A stretch of 64,000 bases of DNA from Rugamonas sp045984285 (GTDB lineage Bacteria > Pseudomonadota > Gammaproteobacteria > Burkholderiales > Burkholderiaceae_D): positions 708,947 through 772,946 of the forward strand of contig NZ_JBJQIK030000001.1 of the NCBI RefSeq assembly GCF_045984285.3, written 5' to 3'. This document shows positions 16,475-24,647 of this stretch, piece by piece; the first letter of the stretch is position 1, and each line of letters starts with the position of its first letter. Below the pieces are notes generated by a model. It had not been told where the DNA came from. It ran no database searches and saw only the letters and a list, made by a program, of their open reading frames with translations. The position numbers were made by a program, and so were the translations under genes.

Positions 16475-17644
16475 ATGCGGACCGCTCCTGCTGGAGAGCC
16501 TTCGGTGCCTCAAACACGCTTTCGCCTGTTGTCCCTGCATTACCCCCTGATCGTCGCCGTACTTGCCGCACTCGTGCTGGTGTGGCTGGGCGGCTGGCAT
16601 TGGCCCGCGCTGCTTGCCGCCGCCGTGCTGATCGTGCTGGGGTTTGCTGCCAGCCGCCATGCAGTCGCGCTGCAGCCGCGCGCCGATGACTCCCTGCGCA
16701 ATTACCTGGACAGCCGCCAGCACTTCAGCGAAGAAGTCTCCGGCGTGTGGAACTCCCACCTCGATGCTTCGCGCACGCAGATGGAAGCCGCAGTTGTAGA
16801 GCTGATCGGCCGCTTCTCCGGCATCGTGCACCGGCTGGAACAGGCGCTGGCGGCATCGTCCACCACGCAATCGGGCGGCGATGTGGTCGAGGTTTACAGC
16901 CGCAGCGAAAAGGAACTGCGCTCGCTGCTGGCCATGCTGGAAGAGGCGGCATCGAGCAAATCCATGATGCTGCAGAAGATTGAAGGCCTGCAGGCCATCA
17001 CGGCGCAACTGCAGACCATGGCAGCCGATGTGGCCAGCATCGCCTGGCAGACCAACCTGCTGGCGCTGAATGCCGCCATCGAAGCGGCCCGTGCGGGCGA
17101 GGCGGGGCGCGGCTTTGCCGTGGTGGCCAACGAAGTGCGCATGCTGTCCAACCGCTCGGCGGAAGCGGGCAAGCATATCTCGCAGCAGGTGAGCCAGATC
17201 AGCTCCGCCATCAATGCCACCTGCAGCGCAGCCACCGCCACCAAGCAGCAGGAAGCGCGCTCGGTGCAGGCTTCGGAAGAAATGATCAACAGCGTGCTGG
17301 CCGATTTCCGCGGCGTGACGGATGGCCTGGTGGCCTCGTCCGAACTGCTCAAGCATGAAAGCGCCGGCATCCAGACCGAGGTGTCGGAAGCGCTGGTGCA
17401 GCTGCAGTTCCAGGACCGTGTGAGCCAGATCCTGAGCCACGTGCAGCAGAACATCGCACGCTGGCCGTCCATCCTGGACGAGAACCGGCAGCAGTTCGAT
17501 GCAGAGCACGGGGTGCCGCCGCTGGATACGCGCGCCCTGCTGGCCGAACTGGAAAGCACTTACGCCATGGCGGAAGAACGAACACTGCACAAGAAGGGCG
17601 CACTCCCTGCGCCCCAGCAGGAAGAAGAAATCACCTTTTTCTAG
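16475..17644 (+). CDS. Methyl-accepting chemotaxis protein with two N-terminal membrane helices and no periplasmic sensor
   Basis: A protein of 389 residues from the ATG at 16475. That start is chosen because the frame upstream is AT-rich and unlike coding sequence. Two hydrophobic helices (about residues 24-58) are joined by a very short loop, so there is no large periplasmic domain and no obvious HAMP domain. The cytoplasmic hairpin tip IAWQTNLLALNAAIEAARAG, typical of receptors, follows. It probably senses an intracellular or membrane signal and feeds the CheA encoded downstream. It ends EEITFF, which does not fit the CheR-docking pentapeptide seen in the other two receptors. It is first gene of the operon. 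Confidence 0.88.
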   Translation: MRTAPAGEPSVPQTRFRLLSLHYPLIVAVLAALVLVWLGGWHWPALLAAAVLIVLGFAASRHAVALQPRADDSLRNYLDSRQHFSEEVSGVWNSHLDASRTQMEAAVVELIGRFSGIVHRLEQALAASSTTQSGGDVVEVYSRSEKELRSLLAMLEEAASSKSMMLQKIEGLQAITAQLQTMAADVASIAWQTNLLALNAAIEAARAGEAGRGFAVVANEVRMLSNRSAEAGKHISQQVSQISSAINATCSAATATKQQEARSVQASEEMINSVLADFRGVTDGLVASSELLKHESAGIQTEVSEALVQLQFQDRVSQILSHVQQNIARWPSILDENRQQFDAEHGVPPLDTRALLAELESTYAMAEERTLHKKGALPAPQQEEEITFF

Positions 17645-17656
17645 GGAGTAGCTGAC

Positions 17657-18025
17657 ATGGCAAAAACAATCATGATCGTCGATGACTCGCTGTCCATCCG
17701 GCAGGTCGTTGGCATCGCGCTCAAGCAGGCAGGGTACGACGTCATTGAAGGCACCGACGGTTCCGATGCGCTGGCCAAGCTCAATGGCCAGAAGATCAAC
17801 CTCGTGATCAGCGACGTGAACATGCCGAACATGGACGGCATCTCCTTCGTGCGGGAGCTCAAGCAGCGCCCCGCCTACAAATTCACGCCCGTCATCATGC
17901 TCACCACCGAATCGCAGGAAGAGAAGAAACTGCAGGGGCAGGCTGCCGGCGCCAAGGCCTGGATGGTGAAACCGTTCAAGCCGGAGCAGTTGCTGAACGC
18001 AGTGCAGAAACTGGTCATGCCTTAA
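17657..18025 (+). CDS. CheY-like single-domain response regulator
   Basis: A protein of 122 residues consisting only of a receiver domain. It has the acidic pair Asp9-Asp10, the phosphoacceptor Asp53 in VISDVNMPNMDG, the switch threonines in IMLTTES and the conserved lysine in WMVKPFKP. It is likely phosphorylated by the CheA encoded two genes downstream. It lies 12 bases after the receptor gene with a GGGAG-like ribosome site. Whether it acts on a flagellar motor or another output cannot be read from sequence. Confidence 0.92.
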   Translation: MAKTIMIVDDSLSIRQVVGIALKQAGYDVIEGTDGSDALAKLNGQKINLVISDVNMPNMDGISFVRELKQRPAYKFTPVIMLTTESQEEKKLQGQAAGAKAWMVKPFKPEQLLNAVQKLVMP

Positions 18026-18060
18026 CGACCCGCGACAGGTTTTTTTCACGGAGAAGCACC

Positions 18061-18372
18061 ATGAGTATTGGCGCAGAGAGCCAAGGGACTGCTGCCGCCT
18101 TCGCAATCGAAGGCGAGCTGACCATCTACCGCGCGGCGGAGCTCAAGCCCGCGCTGCTGGAAGCGGCGGCGGCCGGGGCGCCGGCCATTGACCTGTCGCA
18201 GGTGACGGAGTTCGACAGCGCCGGCCTGCAGCTGCTGCTGGTGGCGGCGCGCGAGGCGCAAGGCCAGGATAAACAGCTGCAGCTGCTGGCGCCGAGCGCG
18301 CCGGTGCGCGAGGTGCTGGCCATGCTGGACATGGCCCACCGCTTCGCGATCGTGGAAGGAGCCGCCGCATGA
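18061..18372 (+). CDS. STAS-domain protein (anti-sigma-factor-antagonist-like)
   Basis: A protein of 103 residues made of one STAS domain. The conserved phosphorylatable serine lies in EFDSAGLQLLL (Ser53). Single STAS proteins are found inside several non-canonical chemotaxis operons, where their role is unclear; protein-protein switching by serine phosphorylation is the known mode of the family. No partner serine kinase or sigma factor is encoded nearby. It overlaps cheA by 4 bases (ATGA), which implies matched expression and perhaps direct contact with CheA. Confidence 0.88.
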   Translation: MSIGAESQGTAAAFAIEGELTIYRAAELKPALLEAAAAGAPAIDLSQVTEFDSAGLQLLLVAAREAQGQDKQLQLLAPSAPVREVLAMLDMAHRFAIVEGAAA

Positions 18373-20510
18373 GCATCAATATCGACGTGGTGATGCACAC
18401 CTTTATCGCCGAGAGCCGGGAGCTGCTGGGCGAAATGGAGAATGCGCTGCTGGCCGTGGCCCAGCCGGACGGCGGGGCGGAGGCGGTGAACGCCATCTTC
18501 CGCGCCGCGCATACCATCAAGGGCTCGGCCGGCATGTTCGGCCTCGACCCGGTGGTGGAATTCACCCACGTTGCCGAGAGTGTGCTGGACCGCGTGCGCG
18601 ACGGCCGCGTGCCGGTGGACGACGGCCTGGTAGCCTTGCTGCTGGCCTGCTGCGACCATATCGGCGCCCTGGTCAACGCGGTGGAAAGCGGCGAACTGGA
18701 TGGCAACCAGGCGCTGGCCGAAGCAGGCGCGCCGCTGACGGCGCAGCTGCAGGCCTACCTGGGCGCGCCGGCCAGTGCCGCGCCGCGCCTGGAAGCGGCG
18801 GCGGCAAACGAAACGGCGGGCGACGCGGAACACTGGCATATCTCGCTGCGCTTCGGCGCGGACGTGCTGCGCAACGGCATGGACCCCTTGTCCTTCCTGC
18901 GCTACCTGGGCCAGCTGGGCGAAATCACCGGCATCGCGGTGCTGGATGAAGGCTTGCCGGCGGCTGCGGAATTCGATCCGGAGAGCTGCTATCTCGGCTT
19001 CGAGATCGCCTTCCGCGGCAACACCGACAAGGCCGCCATCGAAGGCGTGTTCGAGTTCGTGCGCGACGACTGCCAGCTGCGCATCCTGCCGCCGCACAGC
19101 CGCGTTTCCGAGTATGTGAAGCTGATCGAGCAGCTGCCGGAAGAGCGCAGCCGCCTCGGTGAGATGCTGATCAAGTGCGGCAGCGTCACCGCCAATGAAC
19201 TGGCGCAGGCGCTGGCGCAGCAAAGCGCCGCCGGCCCGCAGGCGGCGCCCATCGGCGCCATCCTGGTGGAGCAGGGCGCGGTACGGCCGCCGGTGGTGGA
19301 TGCCGCGCTGGCCAAGCAGAAGCAGGCTTCCGAACCGCGCGCCGCCACGCAGGAAAACCGGTCGGTGCGGGTGGATGCGGACAAGCTGGACCGCCTGATC
19401 AACCTGGTGGGCGAACTGATTATCGCGGGCGCCAGCGCCAATGTGATTGCACGCCGCACGCAGATCGCCGAGCTGCTGGAATGCACCTCCACCCTGAGCA
19501 GCCTGGTGGAAGAAGTGCGCGACAGCGCGCTCCAGCTGCGCATGGTGAAGATCGGCGCTACCTTCAACCGCTTCCAGCGCGTGGTGCATGACGTATCGCG
19601 CGAGATCGGCAAGGATATCGGCCTGTCCGTCAGCGGGGAAGACACTGAACTGGACAAAACGGTAGTGGAGAAGATCGGCGATCCGCTGACCCACCTGGTG
19701 CGCAACGCCATGGACCACGGCATCGAAAGCGCCGAACTGCGCGCCGCGCGCGGCAAGCCGGCCAAGGGCAAGGTGGCGCTGAATGCCTACCACGACTCCG
19801 GCAGCATCGTGATCGAAGTGAGCGACGACGGCGGCGGCTTGAAAAAGGACCGCATCCTGGCCAAGGCCATCGAGCGCGGCCTGGTGGAGCCTGGCCGCGT
19901 GCTGAGCGACAAGGAGATCTACGGCCTGATCTTCGAGCCCGGTTTCTCGACGGCGGAGCAAGTGACCAACCTGTCCGGCCGCGGCGTGGGCATGGATGTG
20001 GTGAAGCGCAATATCCAGGCCCTGCGCGGCAGCGTGGAAATCGCCAGCGAGGAGGGCGTGGGCACCACGGTGACGGTGCGCCTGCCGCTGACGCTGGCCA
20101 TCATCAACGGCTTCCAGGTCGGCCTCGGCAAGTCGGTATTCGTGATCCCGATGGACATGGTGGAGGAGTGCGTGGAATTCCGCGAGGAAGAAGGGCGCGA
20201 CTACATCGACCTGCGCGGCCAGGCGCTGCCTTTTGTGCGCCTGCGCGAACGCTTCGCCATCGACGGACCGCCGGCGCGGCGCCAGAGCATTGTGGTGGTG
20301 CGCTACGGCAGCAAGCGCGCCGGACTGGTGGTGGACAGCCTGCTGGGCGAGTTCCAGACCGTGATCAAGCCGCTGGGCAAAGTGTTCAGCGGCCTGCGTT
20401 TCCTCAGTGGCTCCAGCATTCTCGGGAACGGCGAAGTGGCGCTGATCCTGGACATGGTGGCGCTGCTGAATGGCATCGAACATGACAGCAACGAAGCCCT
20501 CGCGGCCTGA
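18369..20510 (+). CDS. cheA: Chemotaxis histidine kinase CheA with MshEN-like insert
   Basis: A protein of 713 residues. An N-terminal Hpt domain carries His48 in FRAAHTIKGSAG. A second alpha/beta domain (about 155-240) follows, then two tandem 24-residue motifs resembling MshEN (262-285, starting RLGEMLIKCGSV, and 294-317, starting PIGAILVEQGAV). After these come the dimerisation helices (about 330-400), the ATPase domain with N-box LVRNAMDHGIE and GRGVGMDVVK, and a C-terminal CheW-like domain. It phosphorylates CheY and CheB. The MshEN-like pair is an uncommon insertion, and this fold binds c-di-GMP in other proteins, so the kinase may respond to that messenger. Confidence 0.95.
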   Translation: MSINIDVVMHTFIAESRELLGEMENALLAVAQPDGGAEAVNAIFRAAHTIKGSAGMFGLDPVVEFTHVAESVLDRVRDGRVPVDDGLVALLLACCDHIGALVNAVESGELDGNQALAEAGAPLTAQLQAYLGAPASAAPRLEAAAANETAGDAEHWHISLRFGADVLRNGMDPLSFLRYLGQLGEITGIAVLDEGLPAAAEFDPESCYLGFEIAFRGNTDKAAIEGVFEFVRDDCQLRILPPHSRVSEYVKLIEQLPEERSRLGEMLIKCGSVTANELAQALAQQSAAGPQAAPIGAILVEQGAVRPPVVDAALAKQKQASEPRAATQENRSVRVDADKLDRLINLVGELIIAGASANVIARRTQIAELLECTSTLSSLVEEVRDSALQLRMVKIGATFNRFQRVVHDVSREIGKDIGLSVSGEDTELDKTVVEKIGDPLTHLVRNAMDHGIESAELRAARGKPAKGKVALNAYHDSGSIVIEVSDDGGGLKKDRILAKAIERGLVEPGRVLSDKEIYGLIFEPGFSTAEQVTNLSGRGVGMDVVKRNIQALRGSVEIASEEGVGTTVTVRLPLTLAIINGFQVGLGKSVFVIPMDMVEECVEFREEEGRDYIDLRGQALPFVRLRERFAIDGPPARRQSIVVVRYGSKRAGLVVDSLLGEFQTVIKPLGKVFSGLRFLSGSSILGNGEVALILDMVALLNGIEHDSNEALAA
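19152..19319 (+). other. Pair of MshEN-like motifs inside cheA
   Basis: Motif one (residues 262-285) matches the published 24-residue MshEN pattern RLGxxLLxxGLLxxxxLxxxLxxQ at all fixed positions but one (Ser at the eleventh). Motif two (294-317) keeps G, LV, G, V, L and Q but has Pro-Ile in place of Arg-Leu and Val for one Leu. The two are separated by 8 residues instead of the usual 5. Ligand binding is therefore plausible but not certain. Confidence 0.6.
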
Positions 20511-20541
20511 TTCAACAAACTTACAGATATCGGAGAGCACC

Positions 20542-22179
20542 ATGCTCAAGAACCTCAAAATCGGCGTACGGCTCGGCCTCGGCTTCGGCGCACTGATCCT
20601 CCTGCTGCTGGCGCTGGGCGTCCTGACCCTGCAGCGCATGGAGGCCATCGATGCCGCCACCATCGAAATGGCGGAGGACAGCTATCCCAAGGTCGCCATG
20701 GCCAAGGACATGGAGCGCCTGTCGGCCGAAAATGGGGCGCACATGAGCAGCATCCTGCTGGCCGCCAGCGACGCCGAGGGCGAGGCGCACCGCAAGGAGA
20801 TCGAAGCGAACCGCGTGGAGCTGAGCGAGACCATGGCGCGCGTGCAAAAGCTGGTGGCCAGCGAGCGTGGCCGCGAGCTGTTCAAGGATATGTCCGATGG
20901 CCGTGCCGCCGTCGAATCGAAGTTCGAGCACTTCTACCAGCTGGCGCGCACCGACCGCAAGCAGGCCGCCGAATACATGCGCACCGACTTCATGCCGGCC
21001 AATGCCCGCTTCAACAAGGCGCTGGATGCGCTGGCCACGCACCAGGGCAAGAAGATGGTCAGCTCGGCCGAAGATGCCAAGCAGACCTATGCGGCTACCC
21101 GCAGCATGGTCATCACCGTTTCGGCGGTGGCGATTGTGCTGGGCATCGCGATTGCAGCGTTTATCACGTTCAGCATCACCCGGCCGCTGCGCCAGGCGGT
21201 GGACGTGGCCAACCGTCTCGGCGAAGGCGACCTCACGGTGCGCATCGACAGCGTGTCGCGCGATGAGCCGGGCCAGCTGCTGGCGGCCATGCGCACCATG
21301 GTGGCCCGCCTGCAGCAGGTGGTAAGCGAAGTCAATGGCGGCGCCCATTCGCTGGCCAGCGCTTCGGAAGAAGTGAGCGCCACCGCGCAGTCGCTGTCGC
21401 AGGCGGCGAGCGAGCAGGCCGCAGGCGTGGAAGAAACCAGCGCCTCGCTGGAGCAGATGACGGCCTCGATCTCGCAGAACACCGAGAACGCGCGCGTGAC
21501 CGACGGCATGGCCGCCAAGGCTGCGCAGGAAGCGGCCGAAGGCGGCGAAGCGGTGAAAGCCACTGTGGTGGCGATGAAGCAGATCGCCAAGCAGATCGGC
21601 ATCATCGACGATATCGCCTATCAGACCAACCTGCTGGCGCTGAATGCCGCCATCGAAGCGGCGCGCGCTGGCGAACATGGCAAGGGCTTCGCCGTGGTGG
21701 CGGCCGAAGTGCGCAAGCTGGCCGAGCGCAGCCAGGTGGCGGCGCAGGAGATCAGCGAAGTGGCCACCAGCAGCGTGGAACTGGCGGAACGCGCCGGCAC
21801 CTTGCTGGACCAGATGGTGCCGAATATCCGCAAGACCTCGGACCTGGTGCAGGAAATCACGGCTGCATCGGAGGAGCAGTCGGCCGGTGTGGGCCAGATC
21901 AATGCGGCGGTGGTGCAGCTGAGCCAGACCACCCAGCAGAACGCATCCAGCTCCGAAGAGCTGGCGGCAACGGCCGAAGAGATGAGCAGCCAGGCCGAAC
22001 AGCTGCAGCAGGCCATGGCCTTCTTCCGCCTGGAGCGGCAGCCCGCGGCGCCCCAGCGTTCCGCACCGGCGCGCGCCCTGCGCAATGCCGGCAAGCCGCG
22101 CGGCGAGGGCCTGGCCCTGCAGAACGCGGCGCTGGCCGCCGAAATGGGGCCCGACGAAATGCAATTTACGAAGTTCTGA
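20542..22179 (+). CDS. Methyl-accepting chemotaxis protein with four-helix-bundle sensor
   Basis: A protein of 545 residues. It has a first membrane helix (about 10-30), a periplasmic helical sensor domain of the 4HB type (about 31-190), a second membrane helix, a HAMP domain (ITRPLRQAVDVANRLGEGDL) and a long signalling hairpin. The extreme C-terminus QFTKF fits the x-aromatic-x-x-aromatic pentapeptide that docks CheR/CheB on receptors. The ATG at 20542 is chosen because GGAGAG lies just upstream. The signalling half is almost identical to that of the next gene, pointing to duplication or gene conversion. The ligand is unknown. Confidence 0.93.
   Translation: MLKNLKIGVRLGLGFGALILLLLALGVLTLQRMEAIDAATIEMAEDSYPKVAMAKDMERLSAENGAHMSSILLAASDAEGEAHRKEIEANRVELSETMARVQKLVASERGRELFKDMSDGRAAVESKFEHFYQLARTDRKQAAEYMRTDFMPANARFNKALDALATHQGKKMVSSAEDAKQTYAATRSMVITVSAVAIVLGIAIAAFITFSITRPLRQAVDVANRLGEGDLTVRIDSVSRDEPGQLLAAMRTMVARLQQVVSEVNGGAHSLASASEEVSATAQSLSQAASEQAAGVEETSASLEQMTASISQNTENARVTDGMAAKAAQEAAEGGEAVKATVVAMKQIAKQIGIIDDIAYQTNLLALNAAIEAARAGEHGKGFAVVAAEVRKLAERSQVAAQEISEVATSSVELAERAGTLLDQMVPNIRKTSDLVQEITAASEEQSAGVGQINAAVVQLSQTTQQNASSSEELAATAEEMSSQAEQLQQAMAFFRLERQPAAPQRSAPARALRNAGKPRGEGLALQNAALAAEMGPDEMQFTKF
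21341..22029 (+). repeat. Direct repeat, copy 1 (receptor signalling module)
   Basis: This 689-bp block is matched without gaps by 23291-23979 at a constant offset of 1950 bp. The encoded stretches differ at only about five residues and even silent positions are largely identical, far above the similarity of the flanking parts of the two genes. Confidence 0.85.
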
Positions 22180-22206
22180 TCGAAACGCTTTCCTGGAGCA
22201 ATTCCT

Positions 22207-24132
22207 ATGTTTAAAGACCTGAAAATCAGCGTCCGCCTGGGCCTGGCCTTCGGCGTGGTCAGCCTGCTGCTGGCCAGCGTGGTGGTGATGGGCGTGACGC
22301 GCCTGGCCGATGTGGCCGAAAACACGGACGATATGGTGATCGACAAATATCCCAAAGTCCTGTGGAGCTATACCCTGATCGGCAATATCAACGAGATTGC
22401 CATGTCGATGCGGAATATCGCGCTCTACAACGATGCGCAGACCGCACGTAAGGAGCTGGCCGATATCGAAACGGCGAAAGCCTCGATCCGCGAGCAGATC
22501 GCCAAGCTGGAAAAGCGAATCACCTCGCCGCAGGGCAAGGACCTGCTGCGCACCATGATCGACGCGCGCGAGAAGTACCGCGTGCACCAGGAAGAATTCA
22601 TCCGCCTGTCGGGTGACGGCAAACTTGCCGAAGCCAAGGATCTGCTAACCAACCAGCTGGCAGGGGCGCAAACCAACTATATCTCCACGCTGTCGCGCCT
22701 GATCGCCTACCAGAGCGAACTGATGGAGAACAGCGGCAAGCAGGCCGCCATCGAATACGTCGAAGCGCGCAATATGATGGTGACGGTGGGGACGCTGGCC
22801 GTGCTGTTCGGTATCGCCATGGCGTTCTGGATCACGCTCAGCATCACGCGCCAGCTGGGCGGTGAGCCAGGCTACGCCGCCGAGCTGCTGAAGCGCATTG
22901 CGGCCGGCGACCTGAGCGGCGAAGTGGAAACCCGTTCCGGTGACCGGAGCAGCATGCTGTTCGCGGTGGGCGGCATGGTGGCCAAGCTGCGCCAGGTGAT
23001 CGACGGCCAGCGCGCCGTGGTGGAGGCGGCCAACCGCGGTAATTTCGAGGTGCGCGTGGACATGAACGGCCTGCAGGGCTTCCAGCAGGAGATGGGCCAG
23101 GGCCTGAACCAGCTGGTGACGACCGTGGGTTCCAGCATCGACGATGTGGTGCGCGTAATGGGCGCGCTGTCGGACGGTGACTTGAGCAAGAAGATCGACA
23201 AGGATTACCAGGGCGCCTTCGCCAAGCTGAAGGACTATTCCAACAACACGATGGACAAGCTGGCGCAGGTGGTCGGTGAAGTGAACAGCAGCGCCCATTC
23301 GCTGGCCAGCGCCTCGGAAGAGGTGAGCGCCACGGCGCAGTCGCTGTCGCAGGCGGCGAGCGAGCAGGCGGCGGGTGTGGAAGAAACCAGCGCCTCGCTG
23401 GAGCAGATGACGGCCTCGATCTCGCAGAACACCGAGAACGCGCGCGTGACCGACGGCATGGCCGGCAAGGCTGCGCAGGAAGCGGCGGAAGGCGGCGAGG
23501 CCGTGAAGGCTACCGTGACGGCGATGAAGCAGATCGCCAAGCAGATCGGCATCATCGACGATATCGCCTACCAGACCAACCTGCTGGCGCTGAATGCCGC
23601 CATCGAAGCGGCGCGCGCGGGCGAACACGGCAAGGGCTTTGCCGTGGTGGCGGCCGAGGTGCGCAAGCTGGCCGAGCGCAGCCAGGTGGCGGCGCAGGAG
23701 ATCGGCGAAGTGGCCACCAGCAGCGTGGAACTGGCCGAACGCGCCGGCACCCTGCTGGACCAGATGGTGCCGAATATCCGCAAGACATCGGACCTGGTGC
23801 AGGAAATCACGGCAGCTTCGGAAGAACAGTCGGCCGGTGTGGGCCAGATCAATTCCGCCGTGGTGCAGCTGAGCCAGACCACGCAGCAGAACGCGTCCAG
23901 CTCAGAGGAGCTGGCGGCAACGGCCGAAGAGATGAGCAGCCAGGCGGAGCAGCTGCAGCAGGCCATGGCCTTCTTCCGCGTGGAAGGCGGTTCGCGTTCC
24001 GCGGTGGTCGCCGTGGGCCACCGTTCGCCCGCGCCGGTGCGCGGCACCGGCCGCCGCGCGGCGCCGCTGAAGCTGGCCGATTCGCTGTCGCTGCAAAGTG
24101 CGCCGGACGAGGCGAATTTCACGTCATTCTGA
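22207..24132 (+). CDS. Methyl-accepting chemotaxis protein with 4HB sensor and extra HAMP-like segments
   Basis: A protein of 641 residues. A membrane helix (about 10-30), a periplasmic helical sensor and a second membrane helix (about 190-215) lead into a HAMP domain. Two further HAMP-like segments follow (ANRGNFEVRVDMNGLQG and LSDGDLSKKIDKDYQG), which explains its extra 96 residues over the preceding receptor. The signalling hairpin is near-identical to that receptor. The C-terminus NFTSF again fits the CheR-docking pentapeptide. Stacked HAMP units are known in some soluble-signal receptors, so it may integrate a cytoplasmic input. The ligand is unknown. Confidence 0.93.
   Translation: MFKDLKISVRLGLAFGVVSLLLASVVVMGVTRLADVAENTDDMVIDKYPKVLWSYTLIGNINEIAMSMRNIALYNDAQTARKELADIETAKASIREQIAKLEKRITSPQGKDLLRTMIDAREKYRVHQEEFIRLSGDGKLAEAKDLLTNQLAGAQTNYISTLSRLIAYQSELMENSGKQAAIEYVEARNMMVTVGTLAVLFGIAMAFWITLSITRQLGGEPGYAAELLKRIAAGDLSGEVETRSGDRSSMLFAVGGMVAKLRQVIDGQRAVVEAANRGNFEVRVDMNGLQGFQQEMGQGLNQLVTTVGSSIDDVVRVMGALSDGDLSKKIDKDYQGAFAKLKDYSNNTMDKLAQVVGEVNSSAHSLASASEEVSATAQSLSQAASEQAAGVEETSASLEQMTASISQNTENARVTDGMAGKAAQEAAEGGEAVKATVTAMKQIAKQIGIIDDIAYQTNLLALNAAIEAARAGEHGKGFAVVAAEVRKLAERSQVAAQEIGEVATSSVELAERAGTLLDQMVPNIRKTSDLVQEITAASEEQSAGVGQINSAVVQLSQTTQQNASSSEELAATAEEMSSQAEQLQQAMAFFRVEGGSRSAVVAVGHRSPAPVRGTGRRAAPLKLADSLSLQSAPDEANFTSF
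23291..23979 (+). repeat. Direct repeat, copy 2 (receptor signalling module)
   Basis: Partner of 21341-22029, same orientation and length. Recombination between the copies would fuse the two receptor genes and delete 1950 bp in frame. Confidence 0.85.
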
Positions 24133-24142
24133 GGAGAGGAGC

Positions 24143-24643
24143 ATGCAGCAAGAACAGAGCGGGTCGCAGCAATACCTCACCTTCATGCTGGGAGGCGAGA
24201 CCTATGGCCTGCGCATCATGGCGGTCAAGGAGATTATTGAGTTCAGCGGCATTACGGAAGTGCCCATGATGCCGGAGTGCATACGCGGCGTGATCAACCT
24301 GCGCGGCGCCGTGGTGCCGGTGATGGACCTGGCGGCGCGCTTCGGCAAGCCGCAGTCAGTGGCGGGCAAGCGTACCTGCATCGTCATCGTGGAACTGGAA
24401 GTGAGCGGCGAGCACCAGGTGACGGGCGTGGTGGTGGATGCGGTGAATGCGGTGCTCGACATCGCCGACGCCGACATCGAGGAGGCGCCATCCTTCGGCA
24501 CCCGCGTGCGCGGCGATTTCATCCAGGGCATGGGCAAGGTCAACGGCAAGTTCGTGATCCTGCTGAACGTGCACAATGTGCTGGCGCTGGAAGCGCTGGC
24601 CACCATGCCGGAACTGAACGCGGCGGATCTGGCGCCGGTTTGA
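24143..24643 (+). CDS. cheW: Chemotaxis coupling protein CheW
   Basis: A protein of 166 residues made of one CheW domain (LTFMLGGETYGLRIMAVKEI, then IRGVINLRGAVVPVMDLAARFG). It bridges receptors and CheA in the signalling array. The ATG at 24143 is preferred because a strong GAGGAGAGGA site precedes it; an earlier frame opening lies inside the previous gene. It sits 10 bases after the second large receptor gene and 4 bases before cheR. Confidence 0.95.
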   Translation: MQQEQSGSQQYLTFMLGGETYGLRIMAVKEIIEFSGITEVPMMPECIRGVINLRGAVVPVMDLAARFGKPQSVAGKRTCIVIVELEVSGEHQVTGVVVDAVNAVLDIADADIEEAPSFGTRVRGDFIQGMGKVNGKFVILLNVHNVLALEALATMPELNAADLAPV

Positions 24644-24647
24644 TGCA

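Noticed and set aside
18126..20663. Open frame of 845 codons on the minus strand across cheA
   Set aside because: It mirrors cheA, has no ribosome site at its start and encodes low-complexity sequence, so it is a shadow.
20521..22587. Open frame of 688 codons on the minus strand across the receptor genes
   Set aside because: It is antisense to the highly conserved receptor hairpin; codon usage fits the plus strand only.
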